Source of the DNA: Polyrhizophydium stewartii
Taxonomy: Eukaryota > Chytridiomycota > Chytridiomycetes > Rhizophydiales
Reading direction: 5' to 3'
DNA: 51,235 bases
Assembly (NCBI GenBank): GCA_027604665.1
Contig: JADGIZ010000010.1
Span: 1 to 51,235, forward strand
Each line of letters opens with the position of its first letter. Position 1 is the stretch's first letter. Below, piece by piece: positions 20,601-31,994 of this stretch. The position numbers were made by a program, and so were the translations under genes. The notes beneath the pieces were generated by a model, which worked only from the letters and a program-made list of their open reading frames with translations, was not told where the DNA came from and ran no database searches.

Positions 20601-22179
20601 CCGAATAATTACCATTATATGATACAAGGTCTAAATATTAATTTATATAATTATGGTTTATTAGCATTGTAGGTTTAACCATAACTAATCTTATGCACTA
20701 TAAGGAAGCGATTAATCCTCAGCATTGTCTATTCTCAGTTATTCCCGGTTTAGTTTTCTATAATAATTTATCCTTTCATAATTTTATTAGGATCTTAGTT
20801 ACAAATGTTAGTACCCTTTATACATGATTTTATATCCATTTTGATGGGTAAAGATTGCTGGAAAGAGTTAGTAAATAGGCCTTGGAGTTTTATTATTAGT
20901 GATTATTCGCACAGATTAGTCTCAATTTGGTGCTAATTAAGTACATAATTTAATACCGATCATCTAGTACTACACATAATCGCTGATTGGAGCAGCCGGG
21001 TGAGATATATGGTCTGCGCATGTTTTAGGACCCTTAGAATCTGGTACTTGATCTTTCCGAGGATTTACCCTCCCTTCAAAGGTAATTTATCAAGCGGTAT
21101 TTATTAATGAATTAGTTAAACTCTTGTACCTAATTACCAATATTTGGACAGCATAAATGAGTAGATCGTGGAGGTTATTGGGAGCGACTCCGACGCGGCT
21201 GTTATTTAGAATGTTTTCATAATTTAAGCTAAAGTTGAGGTCAATCATTTGTCACCTCTTAATTTACTATTACCATTCTAGTCATCCTAAGCTTATATCG
21301 ACTCCGTCGATGATAATTTCATGTTCTTCATTCCTTTTATTATCTACTTACTAAATAGCTAGTGATAGCAATACGACTTAAAATATATTGACTTTATTGG
21401 TAAAACTCGATGGGCTATTTATAATATTAGAAAGAAGTAATCCTCGACCGTATAAATAACTTGGTTGAGATAGGCGAGTATCAGAAAACTTAAGTGTAAA
21501 CCATCCTAATCAGTTGATGTCAACCGTTTTAAAGGAGCTACTAAAGGTGGCTCTATTAAGTAAAAAGATTGATGAGCTAAAAAAAAAGCTCCGGTATCTT
21601 GTTATCTTCTAAATAAAAACAACCGAGAAATGCTAAAGGTTCCAAGAGCTTGTCTAAATACCAAAGTGGACAAAAGGTGGTTTTGGGTGACACAGGTTCT
21701 TGTTATGACTCAATTTATCCCCATATCATTTATCCTTAACTTGTTATTATTCAGCCGCCTACTTAAGGAGGCTACACCATCTATGATTGCTTTCTTTTGA
21801 TATCTAAGATTTTGAGATTAACTAGAAGTACTGTAGATAAAAGCGATTATTCAATTATTCATTCAGATGATAGGTTATATAATTAATGGATTATGTTATA
21901 CCTTCTAGAGCAATTTTGCAATTGCTGAATTTCCTATATCATTCTTTCCATTTTTGTCGTGGGGGTTGACCGGAACCTCGATCAATCAACTAAGATTATG
22001 TACGATCCGGATTACTAAAATTGATAAATGACAATCTAGTACTTTTATGGAGATCTATCTGTTTTCTTATAAACCACCTTTTGGTGGGAAAATTAGACTG
22101 ATGTATCTAATTAGGGTATTCAACAAATCTCTGAATAAAGGCGCTACATGGATTAACCTCTGAAATGGGTTGTGGGATA
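20601..22179. other. Gene-free spacer
   Basis: AT-rich sequence with a family F hairpin (GGAGCGACTCCGACGCGG) near 21181-21198 and a TCGACTCCGTCGA hairpin near 21298-21310. No gene is recognised. Confidence 0.45.
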
Positions 22180-22221
22180 CGATCGGGCTAGCGTCAGCTC
22201 GCGCCTAGCGATGCCCTAAAC
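22180..22221 (-). repeat. Strongly diverged family B element
   Basis: CGATCGGGCTAGCGTCAGCT then CGCGCCTAGCGATGCCCTAA aligns along its whole length with the minus-strand form of family B (ATCGGACGGCGCGTTAGCTC...). It has about a dozen differences, while other copies are identical. It shows the family has been present long enough to diverge. Confidence 0.65.
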
Positions 22222-22319
22222 GCAATCATGTTAATCGTGGCAAATTAATTGGTAAAACGAAATTATAAGGTGATAAGTTTCAATCAATAAAACAATTATT
22301 GGGAGGGTAATAAGACCAA

Positions 22320-22410
22320 TCGTGGAGGTTCCGGGCGGAGCCAGGGACCGGTCGCGGCTAGCCTCCGGCCCGCCCCCTTGAGGGGCGGTGCCCGTAGGGC
22401 GGACCAATCA
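22320..22410 (+). repeat. Family K composite element
   Basis: It starts AATCGTGGAGGTTCCGGGC, continues GGACCGGTCGCGGCTAGCCT, CCGGCCCGCCCC and ends GCCCGTAGGGCGG. The same order of blocks is seen at 46658-46757, where the closing CCACCTCGAA arm is also present. Here that closing arm is missing. Confidence 0.7.
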
Positions 22411-22494
22411 ATAGCCAATTTTTGACCCAGAGCAACCGGGGGCTCGCCCCCTACCTTTGGGGGGATTCGGTTTTGCGCGAAGCGCGATGTTGAG

Positions 22495-22698
22495 GTGGTC
22501 GATAAAAATGTTCCAGACTTAGGTTTAATTAGAAAGATATTAGAACAATGGGAGAGGAGACAAAGGATGCTTGATTTGAAGTATATCCACCGCTCAGGCG
22601 CCCAGGGGTCGATACTGATGCTTTATCTTATAATCTATTTTAGAAAAGAGACAAGAATACAAAGAGAGTCTGCTTTATATGTAAAATTCACTCTTTAA
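22495..22698 (+). CDS. Unassigned short ORF
   Basis: A 67-codon frame from an alternative start, reading DKNVPDLGLIRKILEQWERR near its start. It is Lys/Arg-rich and could form an amphipathic helix. It follows directly after a GC hairpin cluster. No domain is recognised, and its length is within chance expectation for this window. Confidence 0.15.
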   Translation: MVDKNVPDLGLIRKILEQWERRQRMLDLKYIHRSGAQGSILMLYLIIYFRKETRIQRESALYVKFTL

Positions 22699-22884
22699 TA
22701 GAGATTGATCAGATAAATAGGGAGGGGTCACGCTTATATTGTACTAGAAATTATCCTCGGGGCAACATACGAATTTGTACTAAATTAACTTGGTACACGA
22801 GAAATAGAACGTACCGAGGCATCTCGAGTTAATTGGATGGATAACCAAGAATCTCTACAATCTCATAAAGACTATAGTCAAGAT

Positions 22885-22975
22885 TTGGAGCCGTGGCGTC
22901 GCCTAAGAAGTTATTATGAGGCCCGGGACTAGAAGTCCCGGGGGGGCCCCCCTTAGGGGGGCCCCGCCACTCCGC
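22885..22975 (+). repeat. Decayed copy of the 14491 composite cluster
   Basis: TTGGAGCCGTGGCGTCGCC and CCCGGGACTAGAAGTCCCGG match 14491-14548. Between them the hairpin reads CCTAAGAAGTTATTATGAGG instead of CCTCAGAAGTTCTTCTGAGG: three C-to-A changes that weaken its stem. It is followed by a G-run / C-run hairpin like that at the left edge of the window. Confidence 0.8.
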
Positions 22976-24765
22976 TCCGCTGCGTCCAGCAATGTAATTG
23001 ATCTTTGTTCTTGGCGGCGTGTATCCTCCATTCCTCGAGCTCTTTCTTGTAATCCTCATCCGAAATAATCGACGAAGTCGATTCCCACTCTAAAGAGTGG
23101 TACTTATCCGGATAACCGTATTGTCCTTACTGTAAATGGGTGATCTATCAAAGCTTCTCTTGTTGGTTTAATATTCTTTACAAACAAATCGCGATAAACC
23201 TCATCACGTAGTAGTAGTTGGCAACCCAGATAACGTGAGATGTTACGTCATCAAGAACAGCGAGGTGCCCTTAAATATATCAATTATAAATATTTGTACC
23301 TTGTCATATAATACCTTCATTATGATCCAGAACTAGTTGTACTTTTATTTATATGCATTTATTCCTTGGTAGGGTCCTTTATACATATATTATAAATCAA
23401 TTTGATTTTACCCATATTGATAAGTTTCCAGAATTCATAGTTCCAATGTGAGTCTTTCCTTTCCAATGGTTAAATAAGACAGACTCTCAATTTGTAATTG
23501 CTATGGATTGAAGATTAGTATACTACTTATTAACCTTGAGGATTGCTATCTAATAGGTGATACCGGATAGGGTAACCCAAAAAATCATCTCCCTTTGTTA
23601 TAGCTCATCTGGTTGTTCAATCCTAGTTATCTCGTACACAGGAGGATCCTTCAGATTTGCTTATGATGAAATGTAGTTAGGTATAGCTCCTCAATTAGAT
23701 ACAGCTATTTATTCATTATAATAAAGAGGAGTGCTAACTTCTAAAAGTATTGATTAATTACCCACACCCCCTTTTTAGATTGACCACGGTTCGGTGGCTA
23801 CTCATTGATTTTATATGGTAGAGCGCGACGTAGGGGGAGATCCCCCGGTCGCTCCGGGTGGCCCCCCATGGGGCCGACCTCATTAGATGAGGCTATTTCA
23901 TTTAGAGGTGCGACGACATCGCTCCTGATTGTTCTTGTTTTAGTTCTTCTTATAGTGGGTGTTATTAGGCTTTATATTGGATCTTGAGGGTTAACCCTGG
24001 ATAGGAAAGAGATCCGATTTTGACATCCCTGTCTTGGTCCTAGGACATTGTTTGTATTTCAATATATGGTGTTTATAGGGGAAAACCTATGATTAACGGA
24101 GAGTACGAAATAATAGGATGGGTAAAAGTAAGAATATAAGATAAGATGGCAAATAGCGCTAGTATGCCCAAGGGGGGGGGCCGGACAGGATCCACTCTAA
24201 AGACGGTCAGCTAGGCTTATTAAATAAGCCGGCCCTTTTAGGGCCCTCCTCAGTTCTCACCTTCGGTTCCCCTCCGAGCCTCATCTCACTTCGCTCACTC
24301 GGTTCTCGGGTGATAATTTTGGAGAGAGTCTAGTTGACTAAGGAATTGAGGAATTCTTCCTTTTTTAGGGTCATTCACCGCTCCGCTCTATTTGAGATTT
24401 AACTGCAAAAAGAGTTGTATTCAGAATAATCTCATTTATTGGATCCAGCTATATTAGAGAATAAGATGACCTTTTATGGATTACCGGTGTAACCCCCATT
24501 TCCCATCGAAGATAGGGTGCCAAATGTAGAAGGTGTTAAGGTTTAAGCTCGCTCGGCCGATCGCTAGCCCCATCGAAGATGAGATCCGGATGATTCTTCC
24601 TGGAGCGGGTCCCCCGCTCTAATCTATATATAGAGTAAATGGATTAAATGAGGAATAAGTGCCTGTGTGATAAGTGTGGGTCTTCAAATAAGTTGGTTAG
24701 CTTAGATGTCTACCCTTCTCATTATATATGAAATAGAGCAGCCTATCTTAAGAGTTCTATAATAA
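22976..24765. other. Spacer with GC clusters, no recognised gene
   Basis: It includes a GCGACGTAGGGGGAGATCCC / CCCGGTCGCTCC-type hairpin with GGCCCCCCATGGGGCC at 23824-23878, and a motif D copy at 24061-24083 (TATGGTGTTTATAGGGG). A GC-rich patch at 24165-24310 contains CTCATCTCACTTCGCTCACT, reminiscent of inverted family E interior. The 23805-23987 frame is built largely of the first hairpin. Confidence 0.5.
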
Positions 24766-24990
24766 CTAACTCCTCCCACTTACAAGTGTACCTACAATAC
24801 GCCTATTCACCCCACAGATCTGAACTAGGTCTAAGCAACCTATAGGATGATCCGAAACTTTGACTATAGGGCTCATGATCCAGAACCAATCGTGGAGGTG
24901 GTCCACCTCGAAAAGCTCGATCTTAATTGCAACCTCTATAATTTGCACTAACCAACCCTCGAAGTTACGTGATACGCAGACCCGGTTAGA
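24766..24990 (-). CDS. Unassigned open frame carrying a family K hairpin in frame
   Basis: A minus-strand frame of about 70 codons ending in TAG near 24766, with GTG at 24948 as a possible start. It reads QIIEVAIKIEL, then the K hairpin (FEVDHLHDW), then FWIMSPIVKVSDHPIGCLDL and VQICGVNRR. Composition is protein-like, but an antisense frame (24860-25051) overlaps and no family is recognised. The hairpin adds 26 nt. Chance is a live explanation. Confidence 0.2.
   Translation of the reverse strand, partial: SNRVCVSRNFEGWLVQIIEVAIKIELFEVDHLHDWFWIMSPIVKVSDHPIGCLDLVQICGVNRRIVGTLVSGRS
24888..24913 (+). repeat. Family K minimal hairpin
   Basis: AATCGTGGAGGTG then GTCCACCTCGAAA: a near-perfect stem, the simplest member of family K. 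Longer members with material inserted between the arms are at 29758-29798, 47349-47397 and 46658-46757. Confidence 0.85.
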
Positions 24991-27065
24991 CTCACCCCAT
25001 TACTACAGCTGTCGTTCAGATTACGGCTTCTCTTGTCAAACCTTCATTTGACACTGATGTTCTAATAAATTTGGACATCTAGTTTATTCAATACCCTAAT
25101 ACGTAACCATTATCTGATGGAATTGTGGAAATGAACACTCGCACTTATCTGTATTGCATGAACTTGTTTACGTATCCGGATCTACCTAGGATCGGACCGC
25201 AGAAGGATAAAGAAAAAGAAATCGCTTCGGTTTAGAGGCGCCGTCGTGAACATCGCAAGCTTCGTTCATTCTCACCCCTGGTTAGGCGCTTAAGGCGGAG
25301 CCGCTTCCACCGTGGCCATCTCCCCTCCTTACTCAGATATCTGGATTTAATACTTAGGTAGGTCTAGTTGACCTCAGCTGTTTTGAATTAGCGCACTGCG
25401 AGATCTTATCCTTTAAAAAGGTTCCAGGGTGATCCTAAAGTTACAAATATTGAGTTGACGGGCCGCGACGGAGTCGCTCCAACCCATCTTCTAATTACCT
25501 CATCTCTTAATTTGACCTCTTCGCTTGAATACCACAATCAGCGGGCCTTTAGCTCGATCTAAATAACCCTTACTTAGTAATTTATACGTAGGGCCAAGTA
25601 CTGGTGAGTGAACTGACTTATTTACGAAACCAATTCATGGGCCTCCAGGTTATCCTGATTTGATAAATGAAACATAGTAGATCCATTCCCATTACCTAAT
25701 AAAAAGGCCATACTTCTTTAAATAGAAATCAGGTTGCTTCACAACTTGAGAGGACATCAGATGCGAAGCATCATTATATTTGATCGATTCGATCAAGATA
25801 TTGTAAACCTACAGCTATTCGGATGAAATGAGCTATCAATGACACTTCCCTCCACCTCTCTCCAGACTGTATGCTAATCATCTTGTATATGTCTAAGGGA
25901 TTTGCTTAGCGAATCCACGAATACTGTTAATTATAAAAGAATGATTGAAAGTCCCTGTTTAGTTTGTATCTTGCCATACACATAGAAAGGGTTGTAAATA
26001 AACAATGATAAGAAATTTAGTCTATGAGTAGATTTAATAGATTGATCCTCAATACATAAATATGTTTAAGCTATAAGTCTAATGGTAAATGTTGAAAATC
26101 TAAGACCAAGCTTGTAGAGTTCCGTAGGAACTGAAGAATCAATGCTTTGTATTCTTATTTGATCCTTTCTGGATCTCTATGGGCATGAATTCGTAAGAGA
26201 TCGGCTTATCGAGGTTAGCAGATTTATCTATACTAAATTACAATCAATCATTAAGTGATTAGAGTGAGGTTAATATTAATCAGTAAATATCCAGCAGATT
26301 CACTCTTTGCTTTAATAATTTAAGTAATGTTATGCACCACGTGCGGCAATAAAGTATTAAATATTTTTCTTCCCTCATGAGAATGCTAATTACGTTGAGA
26401 TTCTTATACATAAATGATTTTGTCCTTAACTATTTACCTAAACCTAATATGACTATGTACACTGTGGTCAAACCAACTTGACGTAGTACACCAATTAGGA
26501 GTTAAATAAGTCATAGCTGTAAGGAGTTTTAATATTAAGATCCCATAAATCAGACATCGGTCTTACCCGAGAGATCATGTCTACAGCTTTTCAGTAGCTA
26601 TAAACCAATCAGGAGCAATATACATGAACTTGATCATCCACATATACTAAATTAGAATCATAATCACAAAATAGATGATCTATAATCGTCATGTACTGTA
26701 TACTCATGCTTTGCATTAATGCAATGACAACGGCAATTACCATTAGCATTATGTACAATAAGCCTCACCCTTATTCCTGGGTCATGCATAGCATCCAATG
26801 AGTAAATTGCCTTTAGTTTCCTCTTTTTTAAAGCCTAAAATTGTTTTATCCCTAACATTCTGGTAATATGATAATTTGCTAGTAAACACTCTATATAGGA
26901 GATCTAATTATAGGTAGTGAATATTATGATAAAAAGTATCTCATCAATCAACCCAACCTAGATGACAGATAGCAATTAGAGAATTATTATCAGTAAGGTT
27001 GTAACCAAGGAAGGCAATAAAAACATGAATTATACTGACAGATTAGATTCTTTACCACATGAAAT
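24991..27065. other. Gene-free spacer
   Basis: A GC-richer patch at 25180-25330 has no clear palindromic order, and a family F hairpin (GCGACGGAGTCGCTCC) lies at about 25463-25478. The rest is AT-rich. No gene is recognised. Confidence 0.45.
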
Positions 27066-27097
27066 TTGCGATGCTTGATAAAAAGAGGAATTCACAT

Positions 27098-27139
27098 AAA
27101 TTCAGTGCATACGCACGAATTCCCGCAGAGCGGCAATTC
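27098..27139 (+). repeat. Family C double hairpin (C3)
   Basis: AAATTCAGTGCATACGCACG followed by AATTCCCGCAGAGCGGCAAT and TC. It differs from the copy at 42723-42764 by one base in the first loop. Its first arm matches the end of the insertion in the broken gene at 10963-11029. Confidence 0.9.
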
Positions 27140-27469
27140 TCAAAATAAAGATCAAATTCCGATTCATAAGTCTTTGGCATTCTTACGAAATGGATTGCTC
27201 TATAAGTTTTACTTTATTCTCCAATTGTGTTATGACCAATCTGCTATAAACATTGATTCCAATTAATAGCTAATGATCATGGATGAGTTTGCCTATCTCC
27301 CGAGTTACTAAGATACTTCACATTAATTTTCAGATCCTAAATTGTCTTACTTATCGTCAATACGCAGTAAAAGATACAAACATTCTCTAGATTTGGGATC
27401 TTGTCATAGGATTGTTGAAGAGGAGAATAAGATATGCACCAATTTTTACCGCAAACAAGTATAGAACAA

Positions 27470-27530
27470 AGCCGCTAGGAGTCGCGGTCGTGACCCTCAA
27501 GGGGCGGGCCGGAGGCGACGTCGCGGCCGA
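27470..27530 (+). repeat. GC palindrome cluster
   Basis: CCGCTAGGAGTCGCGG, then CCCTCAAGGGGCGGGCCGGA, then GGCGACGTCGCGGCC. Its modules recur at 45900-45960 and 46105-46160. Confidence 0.7.
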
Positions 27531-27789
27531 GATTGTACAAAATGTGACTTATCTATTAGTCAATTATTCTAAGGTTATGGTGAATCCCTAGAGATCGACT
27601 ATGTCGATTTAATTCCCAAGTTGTTCAATGAGCAAAGTATTAAAATGATTGATAACAGATCTCTTGTAATAAGTTTAGAAGGTAAACTCATGCTATTTCT
27701 TACTAAAACAACCTACGATAGTTAAAAGATTCTATACAAACAGAATTAGTCTGATTGGGATCAGCGTTGCTGATCTGTAGTTGCAACCA

Positions 27790-27820
27790 AATCGGACGGC
27801 GCTCAGCGACGTCCTTACAG
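27790..27820 (-). repeat. Family B short form (B3)
   Basis: AATCGGACGGCGCTCAGCGA then CGTCCTTAC. The same short form occurs at 44882-44914 and, inverted, at 32867-32898 (GTAAGGACGTCGCTGAACGC). Confidence 0.85.
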
Positions 27821-27873
27821 AATTGAATTTTAATTAAGCCTCATGTATATGAGGGGATAAAATCTGTATACTC

Positions 27874-28738
27874 TTGGAGCAAGCGGGCTCGATACCATAG
27901 AGTTGGGCCTTGTGACCAGCTCAAACGCGAGTTGAACGGGCCAGGGGCACCCGCTTGCGGGCTCTCGAGGCATCAAACACAGACATTCAGCCTAAGAATC
28001 TTTAGATTTAATGGGACGTCAAGCATCAAGCCATGGGCTCGTAGGGCCTTCGAGATCTATTATTTTCCTTTCCAACAATCATCTAAAGGTACTTATATTG
28101 CTTATAAAGGTTAACCATAGCTTTTGCGATGCGTTTCTTTCCATTCTGGCCTTAAGTAGCGACAAATTTCCTTTATTATAGTTAGCAGTGTAGTAAGTCT
28201 CTCAATATAGTTTGTCAGCCATGACCCTCAACGTTATTTGCGATCTTGTTCTTCATCAATAATTAGGTTGTGCAACCATTAAGGCTTCTTGCTAATGCTT
28301 AGATTGGAGCAAGCGGGCTCGATACCATAGAGTTGGGCCTTGTGACCAGCTCAAACGCGAGTTGAACGGGCCAGGGGCACCCGCTTGCGGGCTCTCGAGG
28401 CATCAAACACAGACATTCAGCCTAAGAATCTTTAGATTTAATGGGACGTCAAGCATCAAGCCATGGGCTCGTAGGGCCTTCGAGATCTATTATTTTCCTT
28501 TCCAACAATCATCTAAAGGTACTTATATTGCTTATAAAGGTTAACCATAGCTTTTGCGATGCGTTTCTTTCCATTCTGGCCTTAAGTAGCGACAAATTTC
28601 CTTTATTATAGTTAGCAGTGTAGTAAGTCTCTCAATATAGTTTGTCAGCCATGACCCTCAACGTTATTTGCGATCTTGTTCTTCATCAATAATTAGGTTG
28701 TGCAACCATTAAGGCTTCTTGCTAATGCTTAGATTGGA
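27874..28738 (+). repeat. Tandem duplication, 430-bp unit, two copies
   Basis: Bases 27874-28308 reappear at 28304-28738 with a 430-base offset and look identical by eye. TTGGA is shared at both outer ends and the junction, a five-base microhomology. Each unit has a 60-codon open frame (27932-28114 and 28362-28544), which may be fortuitous. The first 130 bases are GC-rich (CAAGCGGGCTCGATACCATA) and the rest is ordinary spacer. Confidence 0.95.
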
Positions 28739-29582
28739 TTGGTACACCAGAACGATAGCTCCTACTTAGTTAGAGTAGGACGATCAACTTATGATTGGGT
28801 TAAATATTTATTTATTTTGGATTACCACTGAGCGCCCAAGGTGCTTTTTGTAGTTAGACAATTGTCAATAATACAAACGTTGGGTAAGAGATAAAGGCTC
28901 AATATGGAAACTGTAGCTGAATTACCGTGAGATACTAGATTTTGGCTTTCTCATCTCCAAAGATTGAACCGTAGGTTGTCAAGCAGGCCACTACCATCTT
29001 TTGGTTTCCTATATTCATTTATACCTGCTATAAACTCGGCCCCCCCGCCCCTCAAGGGGCGGGCCTCCTGTGAGGAGGCGACGTCACGGCCGCAACTCCG
29101 TTGCGATCTAGTGATTAAGTAGTCAATTAATTCAAGTTTAACCTAAAAGGCTAGAACAAGTGATGCCATTCTATTCCTTAGTCTGCTTACATGTTTATTT
29201 GATGGTGTATAGAGCCAAATACAAAAAGACAATATAAGAAAAAGAAGTCGCGCATAGCGCGACGATTAAGGTCCTAAAATAAATAGTAAGCTAGATTAGG
29301 GTAAAACCAGGATCAAGCTATTATACACTTAATCTCATTTCATGTAATCCCAAAGCCCATCAGTTAGCCTCCATTGGAGGCGATGGCTAGGAGCTCCCTT
29401 CCTTGGTTTTTATAGTTATTTTCCCCTGTTTATGCGGTAAACCTTAATAGAAAGTAACATCTACCCTTTGAATGAGATCAACATGTAGTAATTATCTGCA
29501 ACTCCCTATCATTAAAGGTTCAGGACATGGCTTTTCTAGTGTTTTAATAAATAGCCTCATCTAATACTTTAAGGAGGTTTCC
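28739..29582. other. Gene-free spacer
   Basis: A GC cluster at 29040-29092 (CGCCCCTCAAGGGGCGGGCC then GAGGCGACGTCACGGCCGC) and a GCGCGACGAT-type hairpin near 29246-29262. No gene is recognised. Confidence 0.45.
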
Positions 29583-29660
29583 CACCTGGTCTGACTTGGT
29601 ACGTATCGCCTCACTCTCCGAACGTTCGGCTCACTTTCGGGGGGCCGTCTAGACCAGGTG
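29583..29660 (-). repeat. Family E element, inverted (E3)
   Basis: The stem is CACCTGGTCTGACTTGGTAC at one end and CTAGACCAGGTG at the other. Read on the minus strand, the interior shows a C-run, GCCGAACGTTCGGAGAGTGA and GCGATACGTAC, in the same order as the copy at 30130. A motif D relative follows at 29675-29700. Confidence 0.85.
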
Positions 29661-29756
29661 TCAGATTATTTAGATCTCCCCTCTAAACACCATCTAATCT
29701 CCAAATTAACAATCGTGGAGCTGCAACAGGATCTATTTTAAGGATTAGATGGAGAA

Positions 29757-30060
29757 ATGATCGTGGAGTCGAATCATAGATTCGATTCCACCTCGAGTGA
29801 TTGTCAAGGCGACCTAAAAAAAGAGACAATTGGAGCGACTCCTAGCGGCCGCGACGTCGCACCTACGAGGCCTTGGCCTCGGGACCCCTTAAGGGGGCCC
29901 GTCGCTCAGGTTTTTGGAAAGCGACACCGTCGCTCAGGCGGACCGGAGGTCCTACAAACCCGGGTTTTTGGCGCGGTTTTGGAGCGACTCCGTCGCGGGT
30001 TGATTTTATTAATAGATGGTGTATATAGGGGAATATCGAATTACCGCTAAATCGATCAAT
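29757..30060 (+). repeat. Stack of hairpin elements ending in motif D
   Basis: In order: a family K element whose arms enclose GAATCATAGATTC (29758-29798), a family F variant (GGAGCGACTCCTAGCGGCCG, 29831-29850), a GGCCTTGGCC and GGGACCCC... hairpin, a CTCAGG-rich segment, a second family F hairpin (GGAGCGACTCCGTCGCGG, about 29980-29997), and motif D (30010-30033) read in frame as LIDGVYRGI. Overlapping frames on both strands (29757-30050, 29863-30132) are by-products of these repeats. Confidence 0.7.
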
Positions 30061-30129
30061 TGGCCGCGACGTAGGTCGCTCAGGAAAACCCCAAACCTCC
30101 AAACTATCACAGAAACACCATCTAATGGG

Positions 30130-30208
30130 CACCTGGTCGTCGACGCGCCCCCAAAAGCGAATCGAACGTCCGGAGAGTGAGATGAAGCGTACTTAGTCAG
30201 ACCAGGTG
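30130..30208 (+). repeat. Family E element (E2)
   Basis: CACCTGGTCGTCGACGCGCC then a C-run, AGCGAATCGAACGTCCGGAG, AGTGAGATGAAGCGTACTTA and GTCAGACCAGGTG. It is the most complete uninterrupted copy and the best reference for the family. A CCATCTAAT motif D remnant abuts its 5' side. Confidence 0.9.
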
Positions 30209-30502
30209 TAGGATCACATCCCTGGTTTTCCCGCGGCGCTTAATAATTGCTAATTATTTAATTTAGAAGTTGAGCAAGCAATCGAATGATAGCTGATTCC
30301 CCAATAAATAAAGTTGCTGGAGAGATCAGACCAACTTGAATAAAGGAGCACCCTGAGGTGCGGATGTATGTTATTTGGATCCAGAGTTAATTAGCTCCTA
30401 GAGCTCAGGATCCTTCAAATCTCAAGATATACTTAGTTATATAAAAGCCAATCAAAAATCATCCATACTATTGAAACTGATGGTTATTTGGGTTTATCTA
30501 GC

Positions 30503-30547
30503 AAATCGGCCCGTAGGGGCGATGAGCGCGACTAGTCGCGCCAATCT
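30503..30547 (-). repeat. Family A double hairpin, inverted (A5)
   Basis: The exact reverse complement of the copy at 44936-44980. It shares a subfamily with that copy: CTCATC rather than CTAATC closing the first hairpin, and TAC rather than TCC in the second loop. Confidence 0.92.
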
Positions 30548-31967
30548 CCGAGGAAAGCACTCAAGGTTCCTTAAAGGGTTAAAGTAATAATCAGATCAGA
30601 GGGCCAATTTTGTGGTTCCCTCTTTCATGTTGAGACTACTTCATAGTATTAGTTTTGGTGCTTTCTCTAAATAGACTATTAGTGTGAGAAGTGAAATGAG
30701 CTTGTGCTCCAGTGGGTCTAAATCATTTATGGAATATTTACCTTTAGATTGATCAAACTCCTACAGAGGCATATTCAAGAATTATCTCAAATAGTAAATA
30801 AGTATATTGATTAAGAGCCTTATATGAAGGAACAAATAATAAAAGATCTAGATAGGAGAACCTCTAAATAATATGATAACGATAGATGAAAAAATCTAGC
30901 CCTATAGGATAGCTGATTAAGAAGAATAGAACTAATGGAAGGAATAATAGAATTAGGATTTAGTACAACCATAGATAATCAGAAATAAAAAACATGTCGA
31001 AATATTACGAGTAGAATTATTAAAGTGTACAAAAGAAGTAGTACCGAATAATTAGTTAAGGGTCTTTAGATAGTATTGGTGTTAAAGTAAACAACCGGAG
31101 TAGTGTAGGTGCCAGAAACTAGCTAATGTGCGTCGCTGCTGTGGCTGCTGGTGGGTAAGCCAGGTTTGCGGATTGACTGGTCCGGGAAGTTCGTAGACCG
31201 GAGTCATCGAGGTGCCTAAATCATATTTGTATTAATTATTAGTTTATGTCTATCCGTATGTCTTACAGTCAAGACGAAAGGGATAACCCGTATAAAAGCT
31301 AGATGTTATGTACCAGCTAAATAAGTTTTGACTTAGATATCATTAAGTTATATGGGTTAATGAGTAGAATCACCTAGTTATATAATATATACAAGCGCAA
31401 TATAACGACCTTTATAGAGGGTAGGTACATCTAGAGTGACTCCGCCTAAAGGAAAAATAGAGGGTTTAGACAGAATCCAGGAGAATATGTTTGATTCCAA
31501 CCGTATATTATACATTTTAGAAATCTTGTGTTGGGGCCTTATCCAAACCATTAGTACCTTAATTGTTAGAAAATTACATTAAACCTATCTTATTTAGACC
31601 GATGTAAAGACCTCAAGTAGGCTATAGTCAAATAATCGCCCATATCGCTAAATTAAATCACTGACCAACTGTTGGCGAATTGGTGATCCCCCCTTACTGG
31701 GGGTGTATTGCCTGAATCTAACTTTAATAATTGCAATAAAAATAGGGTCAACGTACTGTGTTAAACTTAATTAGTACTTAATAAACCTTAATTATTTAAT
31801 GAAAAAAACATGTCGTCATATCGCGAGTTAAACAAATCTATCAATAAGACCCTTTCTTCCCCGTTGGTAGATGAGCAATTGATTGTATAAAATAGAGCTA
31901 GCTCTATTACTGATAAAGCTATGCCTTTCAAGTTACTGAATTGAATAATTTCCATAGGTCACCTTAC
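30548..31967. other. Spacer with a GC-rich island
   Basis: An AT-rich stretch, then a GC-rich island at 31090-31215 that is not built of the common palindromes. It has GAGGTGCC-like ends and a GACTGGTCCGGGAAGTTCGT segment that can pair with GACCGGAGTC. It could be a structured RNA or an old element. No gene is recognised. Confidence 0.4.
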
Positions 31968-31994
31968 ACCGGCCGCTCATTGAGCGGCCTCCTC
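31968..31994 (-). repeat. Family H hairpin, inverted (H3)
   Basis: ACCGGCCGCTCATTGAGCGG then CCTCCTC. Read on the minus strand it matches H1 at 19165 including the GAGGAGG lead, with a similar AT-rich left flank. Confidence 0.8.
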
